7,119 nucleotides of DNA from NCBI GenBank assembly GCA_009698045.1, contig WLRE01000069.1:1-7119 (forward strand). The letters run 5' to 3'. The first letter of the stretch is position 1. Every line of letters begins with the position of its first letter. Under the pieces are notes generated by a model, which saw only the letters and a list, made by a program, of their open reading frames with translations, did no database searches and was not told the DNA's origin. This document shows, piece by piece, positions 1 through 4,084 of this stretch. The stretch comes from Actinomycetota bacterium (GTDB lineage: Bacteria > Actinomycetota > Actinomycetes > Nanopelagicales > Nanopelagicaceae). Position numbers and translations under genes: made by a program.

Positions 1-195
1 AAAACCTTCGATAACGCGGTGAAAGACGGTGCCATCGTAAAGATTTGCAGTGCTCTTCTCGCCACTGCGTGGATCTACCCATTCGCGCTTTCCTGATGCA
101 AGCTCAACAAAGTTTGCAACAGTCTTTGGTGCGTGGTTAGGAAATAGTTCGATGGTGATATCACCAAGGTTGGTGTGCAGAGTTGCTGATGACAT
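1..195 (-). CDS. ppiA: Peptidyl-prolyl cis-trans isomerase, cyclophilin type (5' part; continues beyond the window)
   Basis: This is the N-terminal 65 codons of a cyclophilin, an enzyme that interconverts cis and trans peptide bonds before proline during protein folding. The reading frame opens MSSATLHTNLGDITIELF and carries the family signature APKTVANF (residues 22-29). It then shows FHRVIEGF (58-65), in which Arg60 matches the catalytic arginine of human cyclophilin A (Arg55). The window ends before the conserved QGGD region. No signal peptide or membrane segment precedes the domain, so a cytoplasmic protein is expected. The ATG is chosen because GAAAGG lies 6 nt upstream and because cyclophilins of this type begin right at the TxxGDIxIELF strand. 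In mycobacteria ppiA also lies just beyond gyrA and the tRNA-Ile/tRNA-Ala pair, which supports the name. The product call is secure; the symbol rests on position and similarity. Confidence 0.93.
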   Translation of the reverse strand, partial: MSSATLHTNLGDITIELFPNHAPKTVANFVELASGKREWVDPRSGEKSTANLYDGTVFHRVIEGF

Positions 196-201
196 GAAGT
201 G

Positions 202-207
202 CCTTTC
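202..207 (-). promoter_or_regulatory. Ribosome binding site of ppiA
   Basis: GAAAGG on the minus strand, 6 nt before the ATG of the cyclophilin gene. It fixes that start codon. Confidence 0.6.
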
Positions 208-232
208 GAGAAGATGCGAATTTAATCTCTGA

Positions 233-238
233 ATTCTA
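233..238 (-). promoter_or_regulatory. Possible -10 element for ppiA
   Basis: TAGAAT on the minus strand fits the actinobacterial TANNNT -10 pattern and would start transcription roughly 30 nt before the ppiA ATG. No good -35 hexamer lies at the right distance, so this is a weak prediction. Confidence 0.3.
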
Positions 239-264
239 GGGGGAAATCTCAAGGTGATTTTGGC

Positions 265-293
265 TTGCGGTCCAAGTACCTTCAGGGTACCTT
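265..293 (+). promoter_or_regulatory. Possible promoter of the toxin-antitoxin operon
   Basis: TTGCGG (265-270) and TACCTT (288-293) are separated by 17 bp and form a weak -35/-10 pair on the plus strand. The -10 falls inside the GTACC repeat array, so a protein bound to the array would block it. That is the usual design for an autoregulated antitoxin operon. The hexamers are poor matches and the start site is not proven. Confidence 0.3.
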
Positions 294-311
294 TGGGTAC
301 CTTCAGGTAAC
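276..311 (+). repeat. Phased GTACC repeat array, probable antitoxin operator
   Basis: GTACCTTCAGG (276-286), GTACCTTTGG (287-296) and GTACCTTCAGG (297-307) follow one another without gaps. A degenerate GTAAC starts at 307. The GTAnC cores begin at 276, 287, 297 and 307, about 10.3 bp apart, so all four lie on the same face of the helix. GGTACC itself is palindromic, so each core can be read in both orientations. The array ends 16 bp before the antitoxin ATG. Antitoxins of the ParD type commonly repress their own operon through such repeats. Binding by this antitoxin is inferred, not shown. Confidence 0.6.
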
Positions 312-316
312 TAGTT

Positions 317-323
317 GGGAGAG
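317..323 (+). promoter_or_regulatory. Ribosome binding site of the antitoxin gene
   Basis: GGGAGAG lies 3 nt before the ATG at 327. It favours that ATG over the in-frame TTG at 315, which the site would overlap. Confidence 0.55.
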
Positions 324-326
324 TTC

Positions 327-536
327 ATGGGACACCAAGTAAAGCTTGCTGATTCATTAGTTGAAATTGCGATGCGAGATGCCGAACGAGAGCACCGCAC
401 ACTTCCTAAGCAAATTGAATTTAGGTACAAAATTGCCGGCATTATGGAAGAAAACCCTGATCTCACTTATGCAATGGTCCGAGATATTTTGAAAGCTCGT
501 GACGAAGAGGCCTCTGGCGAATACGTATTTGGTTAA
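327..536 (+). CDS. ParD-like antitoxin of a type II toxin-antitoxin pair
   Basis: The 69-residue product, starting MGHQVKLADSLVEIAMRDAE, resembles the ParD_like antitoxin family. These small proteins have a VKLxDxLVExA opening strand and helix, an R(S/T)xxxQIE(F/Y) segment (here RTLPKQIEFR, about residues 24-33) and a conserved AxIMEENPDLTYxxVxDIL stretch (about 37-55). Such antitoxins bind and neutralise a RelE/ParE-family toxin and repress their own promoter as DNA-binding dimers. The gene is followed after 8 nt by a matching toxin gene on the same strand, and the GTACC repeat array lies directly upstream. The ATG at 327 is preferred over the TTG at 315 because of its GGGAGAG site. The short C-terminal tail is probably the toxin-binding part. 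Family assignment comes from recognised sequence pattern only. Confidence 0.85.
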   Translation: MGHQVKLADSLVEIAMRDAEREHRTLPKQIEFRYKIAGIMEENPDLTYAMVRDILKARDEEASGEYVFG

Positions 537-544
537 GTGATCAG

Positions 545-814
545 TTGTTAATCCTTACCACTCCTACTTTTAATCATTCCGTAAAGAAATTTGCTAAGAA
601 CCAGAAGGTTGTATTAGATAAAGCGGTAAAGGCCCTCCTAAAGAATCCCTTGATTGGCGAAGCTAAAAAAGGTGATTTAAGAGGTATATATGTCTACAAG
701 TTTAAGATCTTAGATAGGCAGTTTTTACTGGGATACCAACTGCCGAAGAAGAATGAGATTAAGTTGCTGATGATTGGCACTCATGAGAACTTTTATCGAG
801 ATTTAAAGAAATAA
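545..814 (+). CDS. RelE/ParE-family toxin
   Basis: This 89-residue basic protein is the toxin partner of the preceding antitoxin. Its opening ILTTPTFNHSVKKF gives a first strand and a lysine-rich helix. It continues with NPLIGEAKKGDL (about 34-45), the VYKFK strand (50-54) and the C-terminal GTHENFYRDLK block (78-88). All of these match the RelE/ParE toxins that accompany ParD_like antitoxins. Family members either cleave mRNA at the ribosome or inhibit DNA gyrase, and the sequence alone does not say which. The start is a TTG at 545, 8 nt after the antitoxin stop, because no in-frame ATG or GTG exists near it. There is no strong ribosome binding site, which suggests coupling to antitoxin translation. 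The frame is intact and full length for the family, so the pair may be active. Confidence 0.87.
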   Translation: MLILTTPTFNHSVKKFAKNQKVVLDKAVKALLKNPLIGEAKKGDLRGIYVYKFKILDRQFLLGYQLPKKNEIKLLMIGTHENFYRDLKK

Positions 815-820
815 ATTCAG

Positions 821-1279
821 TTAAGAGTTGCTGAGTTGTTCTTTGATTTGGTTAAGGTGATCTACGGGGTGTTTGGTGTAGTCAGCTAACCATTGCTTAA
901 TCGAGTATTCACCAGATTCGGAATGGACTCCAGAAATCTCTAATTGCTCGGGATTAACTCGTTTTAATAATTCATATGAGGAGTCTCGAACGGCGCTTAT
1001 TACAGCCAATGATTTTTCAATTCTCTCTGTTTTATAACCGAGAGTTTCCTCGCTAGCCCACTTGTTTTCGTCATATCCTTGAATTACGGTTCCAGGCTCT
1101 GCAATCAATCTGCGCAATCGTGCATAGGATTGAGCTTCACTATCTGCCATGTGGTGGATAACTTGCCTTGGCGTCCAACCCTCTGCATCAGATTTATCCA
1201 AATCAAGATCTGAAAGAGTGTTAATAAAATCTAAGAACTGATCAGTGGCGCTTTTATAGTCAGCGGCGAAAGTATTCAT
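821..1279 (-). CDS. DinB/YfiT-like metal-dependent protein
   Basis: The 152-residue product belongs to the DinB-like four-helix-bundle superfamily. The segment GWTPRQVIHHMADSEAQSY (34-52) and the later PGTVIQGYDENKWA (62-75) match Bacillus YfiT-type proteins, described as metal-dependent hydrolases or thiol S-transferases. Probable metal ligands are His42 or His43 and the HPVDH pair His137 and His141. In an actinobacterium the thiol cofactor could be mycothiol, but that is a guess. The ATG at 1279 is needed to complete the first helix; the next in-frame Met (residue 44) would delete a metal-binding His. No ribosome binding site is present: only CAAA separates the ATG from the 3' end of tRNA-Ala. 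The gene converges on the toxin gene with a 6 nt gap. Confidence 0.82.
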   Translation of the reverse strand: MNTFAADYKSATDQFLDFINTLSDLDLDKSDAEGWTPRQVIHHMADSEAQSYARLRRLIAEPGTVIQGYDENKWASEETLGYKTERIEKSLAVISAVRDSSYELLKRVNPEQLEISGVHSESGEYSIKQWLADYTKHPVDHLNQIKEQLSNS

Positions 1280-1283
1280 TTTG

Positions 1284-1356
1284 TGGAGACCAGGGGAATC
1301 GAACCCCTAACCCCCGCCTTGCAAAGGCGGTGCTCTACCAATTGAGCTAGGTCCCC
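1284..1356 (-). tRNA. tRNA-Ala(UGC)
   Basis: The minus strand folds into a complete 73 nt cloverleaf. The acceptor stem is GGGGACC/GGTCTCC and contains the G3:U70 pair that marks alanine tRNAs. The D arm is GCTC/GAGC, the anticodon stem is CCGCC/GGCGG with loop TTTGCAA (anticodon TGC), and the T arm is AGGGG/CCCCT with loop TTCGATT. The discriminator is A. The CCA end is not encoded; the next bases are CAAAATG, the last three being the start codon of the DinB-like gene. The gene lies 65 nt after the CCA end of tRNA-Ile, in the order usual for actinobacterial gyrA loci. Confidence 0.97.
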
Positions 1357-1367
1357 GAGTTATCGGG
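1354..1367 (-). repeat. Small hairpin overlapping the 5' end of tRNA-Ala
   Basis: On the minus strand CCCGA-TAAC-TCGGG can form a 5 bp hairpin whose 3' arm uses the first three G residues of tRNA-Ala. It would compete with the acceptor stem in the precursor. Confidence 0.35.
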
Positions 1368-1421
1368 CTTGCTGGCAAACCTTATCTAAGAATTTACTTT
1401 TGGATAAATCCTTAAACGGCT

Positions 1422-1499
1422 TGGTGGGCCTAGGTGGACTCGAACCACCGACCTCTTCCTTATCAGGGAAGCGCTCTAACCAGGCTGAGCTATAGGCCC
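1422..1499 (-). tRNA. tRNA-Ile(GAU)
   Basis: The minus strand gives a complete cloverleaf. The acceptor stem is GGGCCTA/TAGGCCC, the D arm is GCTC/GAGC, the anticodon stem is CTTCC/GGAAG with loop CTGATAA (anticodon GAT), and the T arm is GGTGG/CCACC with loop TTCGAGT. The tRNA body is 75 nt (1425-1499) with discriminator A, and the CCA end is encoded at 1424-1422, unlike in the neighbouring tRNA-Ala. It lies 53 nt after the gyrA stop. In many actinobacteria a DUF3566 gene separates gyrA from this tRNA; there is no room for one here. Confidence 0.97.
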
Positions 1500-1518
1500 G
1501 CATTTAAGCGGAAGTTGA

Positions 1519-1546
1519 AGGTTACCCGAGTTTAAGGATTGACCAA
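1519..1546 (-). promoter_or_regulatory. Possible promoter for the tRNA pair
   Basis: TTGGTC (1541-1546) and TAACCT (1519-1524), spaced 16 bp on the minus strand, could start transcription about 12 nt before tRNA-Ile. The -35 matches only TTG. The element overlaps the upstream arm of the inverted repeat around tRNA-Ile, so a transcript from here would lack that arm. Confidence 0.3.
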
Positions 1547-1552
1547 AATCGC

Positions 1553-4084
1553 TTATTCGGCCTCTTCAGAAACGTCTTTAACCTGAGTAATTGAGACGAC
1601 CGAGATGCCTTCATCTAGATTTACTAGGCGCACGCCCAAGGTGTCGCGACTAGTCTCTCGAATTTCAGAGCAAGCGGTACGCATAACGGTGCCGCCGGAT
1701 GTAATTGCAAGAATTGAATCTGCCTCTTCAACGATCATCGCTCCGACTAATACGCCACGAGAATTCTCATCGATCTTTGCAGCTTTAACACCGATACCGC
1801 CGCGACCCTGTGGGCGATACTCATCGAGTGGGGTGCGCTTGGCATATCCGCCATCAGTTGCAGTAAATACAAATTTTGCAGAATCAGATTCATTAATCGC
1901 TGCCATAGTAAGAAGTTGGTCATCGCTGCGGAATTTCATTCCGATAACACCAGATGTGGAGCGACCCATAGAACGAATCGATTCTTCAGAGGTAACAAAA
2001 CGAAGTGACATTCCTTTGCGAGAGACGAGAAGAACTTCGTCTTTTTCAGAGACAAGAGCCGCAGAGACAACTTCGTCATTCTCTTTTAGATTAATAGCGA
2101 TGAGTCCGCCTTGTCGTGGTGAGTCATATTCGATCAGTGGTGACTTCTTCACAATGCCACCCTTTGTTGCAATAACAAGATATGGATGTGATGCGTAATT
2201 AGAGATTGCAATGACTTGAGCGATTGTCTCGTCCGGCTTAAATGCTAAAAGATTAGCGACGTGCTGTCCGCGGGCATCGCGACCGGCATCAGGAAGCTCG
2301 TGCACCTTGGCGCGATAAACGCGTCCTTTATTAGTAAAGAACAACAACCAATCGTGAGTAGAGGCGACGAAGAAGTGATCGACCAAGTCATCTTGTTTAA
2401 GTGATGCGCCTTTAACACCTTTGCCGCCGCGACGTTGTGAGCGGTATAGATCGGCCTTGGTGCGCTTGGAATAACCAGATTTAGTAATGGTGACAACAAC
2501 ATCTTGTTCGGGGATTAAATCTTCAACAGATAAATCAGTGTCGCCCGCGATGATTTGGGTACGGCGTTCATTGCCGTGTTTTTCAGTAAGTTCGCGGAGT
2601 TCAACTTTAATGATTTCGCGTTGCTTTGCTTCAGAAGCCAAGATTTCGTTGAGGGCGACAATATCTGCCATTAACTCGTTGTATTCATCGTTGATTTTCT
2701 GACGTTCGAGGGCGGCAATACGACGGAGTTGCATATCCAAAATTGCATTAGCTTGAATCTCATCTACTTCAAGAAGTTTCATCAAACCAGTACGCGCTTC
2801 TTCGGAAGTAGTAGAAGCACGGATAAGGGCAATAACGGCATCTAATGCGTCGAGGGCTTTGAGGTAGCCACGCAAGATGTGTGCGCGCTTTTCGCGTTCT
2901 GCTAACCGATATTTAGTGCGGCGAACAATGACTTCAACCTGGTGATCAATGTAGTACTTGATGAATTCATCGATACGAAGAGTGCGAGGAACGCCGTCGA
3001 CAAGTGCCAGCATGTTGGCACCAAAGGAGTCCTGTAGTTGGGTTTGTTTGTAAAGGTTATTTAGAACAACCTTGGGGATAGCATCGTTGCGCAGAACAAT
3101 AACTAGGCGCTGGCCAAGACGCTCGTTACCTTCATCGCGCACATCTGCGATGCCTTTGATGCGGCCATCTTTAACGAGTTCGGCAATCTTGAGCGCTAAA
3201 TTATCTGGGTTAACTTGATAAGGCAGCTCGGTAACAACAAGGCAGGTGCGCTTGTTAATCTCTTCCACTTCGACAACTGCTCGCATAATGATTGAGCCAC
3301 GGCCGGTGCGATAGGCATCTTCGATTCCTTGACGACCAACGATTAAAGCCTTGGTGGGAAAGTCTGGGCCTTTAACAAGAGTTAATAGTTTTTCAAGAAG
3401 TTCTTGAGGTTGGGCATCTGGGTTTTCAAGGGACCAGATAACTCCATCGACAACTTCATTGAGGTTGTGTGGCGGGATATTGGTGGCCATGCCGACTGCG
3501 ATACCTGCAGAGCCATTAACAAGAAGGTTGGGGAAGCGGCTTGGAAGAACTGTTGGCTCTTGTGAGCGGCCGTCGTAGTTAGGAATGAAATCAACGGTGT
3601 CTTCATCGATGTCGCGCATCATCTCCATGGCTAGTGGCGCGAGCCGAGCTTCGGTATAACGCATTGCGGCTGCTGGATCGTTACCCGGCGAGCCAAAATT
3701 GCCGTTGCCGTCGATGAGTGGATATCGCAGCGACCAGAATTGTGCGAGACGCACTACGGCGTCATAAATAGCGGTGTCACCGTGTGGGTGGTAATTACCC
3801 ATGACATCACCGACGATGCGAGAGGACTTGTAGTAACCCTTATCTGGGCGGTAGCCCGCATCAAACATTGCATAAAGAACGCGGCGATGAACAGGTTTTA
3901 ATCCATCACGAATATCAGGAAGTGCGCGACCGACAATGACAGACATTGCGTAATCCAAATACGAACGCGCCATCTCAACTTGCAGATCAACAGTTTCTAC
4001 GCGGTCAACATCCATACCTTCTTGGTAGCGATCGCCACCAATTTCAGTACGTGGATCTCCTGGCGGGGTTATTTCATTAGCCAT
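1553..4084 (-). CDS. gyrA: DNA gyrase subunit A
   Basis: GyrA is the DNA-breaking subunit of gyrase, which uses ATP through GyrB to introduce negative supercoils. The 843-residue product has the usual length. The quinolone-resistance region reads YHPHGDTAIYDAVVRLAQ (98-115). The active-site tyrosine is Tyr143 in AMRYTEARL, preceded by Arg142. The exit gate and coiled coil occupy roughly 370-500. The C-terminal beta-pinwheel shows six blade motifs near 550, 604, 656, 708, 759 and 812; the first is the canonical GyrA box QRRGGKG (550-556). The position equal to E. coli Ser83 is Thr104, and Asp87 is kept as Asp108. The ATG shares one base with the gyrB stop codon (TAATG) and lacks a clear ribosome binding site, so translation is probably coupled. 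A short acidic tail ends the protein. Confidence 0.98.
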   Translation of the reverse strand: MANEITPPGDPRTEIGGDRYQEGMDVDRVETVDLQVEMARSYLDYAMSVIVGRALPDIRDGLKPVHRRVLYAMFDAGYRPDKGYYKSSRIVGDVMGNYHPHGDTAIYDAVVRLAQFWSLRYPLIDGNGNFGSPGNDPAAAMRYTEARLAPLAMEMMRDIDEDTVDFIPNYDGRSQEPTVLPSRFPNLLVNGSAGIAVGMATNIPPHNLNEVVDGVIWSLENPDAQPQELLEKLLTLVKGPDFPTKALIVGRQGIEDAYRTGRGSIIMRAVVEVEEINKRTCLVVTELPYQVNPDNLALKIAELVKDGRIKGIADVRDEGNERLGQRLVIVLRNDAIPKVVLNNLYKQTQLQDSFGANMLALVDGVPRTLRIDEFIKYYIDHQVEVIVRRTKYRLAEREKRAHILRGYLKALDALDAVIALIRASTTSEEARTGLMKLLEVDEIQANAILDMQLRRIAALERQKINDEYNELMADIVALNEILASEAKQREIIKVELRELTEKHGNERRTQIIAGDTDLSVEDLIPEQDVVVTITKSGYSKRTKADLYRSQRRGGKGVKGASLKQDDLVDHFFVASTHDWLLFFTNKGRVYRAKVHELPDAGRDARGQHVANLLAFKPDETIAQVIAISNYASHPYLVIATKGGIVKKSPLIEYDSPRQGGLIAINLKENDEVVSAALVSEKDEVLLVSRKGMSLRFVTSEESIRSMGRSTSGVIGMKFRSDDQLLTMAAINESDSAKFVFTATDGGYAKRTPLDEYRPQGRGGIGVKAAKIDENSRGVLVGAMIVEEADSILAITSGGTVMRTACSEIRETSRDTLGVRLVNLDEGISVVSITQVKDVSEEAE

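Larger units (their letters stand above)
1398..1548 (-). repeat. Inverted repeat bracketing tRNA-Ile (arms 1398-1417 and 1530-1548)
   Basis: GTTTAAGGATT (1530-1540) is exactly complementary to the plus-strand segment 1407-1417. After a 3-by-2 internal loop, ACCAAAA on one side and TTTTGG on the other add 6 more pairs (1398-1403 with 1543-1548). A read-through transcript from gyrA could therefore form a 17 bp two-part stem with the whole of tRNA-Ile in its loop. This resembles the processing stems around rRNAs and some tRNAs. Function is inferred. Confidence 0.55.

Noticed and set aside
315..326. A TTG at 315 as the start of the antitoxin gene, adding MGEF.
   Set aside because: It overlaps the likely ribosome binding site GGGAGAG, and the family usually begins close to the VKL strand, so the ATG at 327 fits better.
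179..834. An 11 bp direct repeat AGAGTTGCTGA at 179-189 and 824-834 on either side of the toxin-antitoxin pair, as a possible insertion footprint.
   Set aside because: Both copies lie within coding sequence of ppiA and the DinB-like gene, joining them would not restore either gene, and matches of this length are expected by chance in a window of this size.
1284..1356. tRNA-Ala as an attachment site for an integrated element carrying the toxin-antitoxin pair.
   Set aside because: No duplicate of the tRNA 3' end is visible near 196-326 or 815-820 and there is no integrase gene in the window.
1605..2198. A 197-codon open frame on the plus strand inside gyrA.
   Set aside because: It runs antisense to the conserved C-terminal domain of GyrA and is serine/arginine-rich in the way shadow frames are; it matches no protein I recognise.
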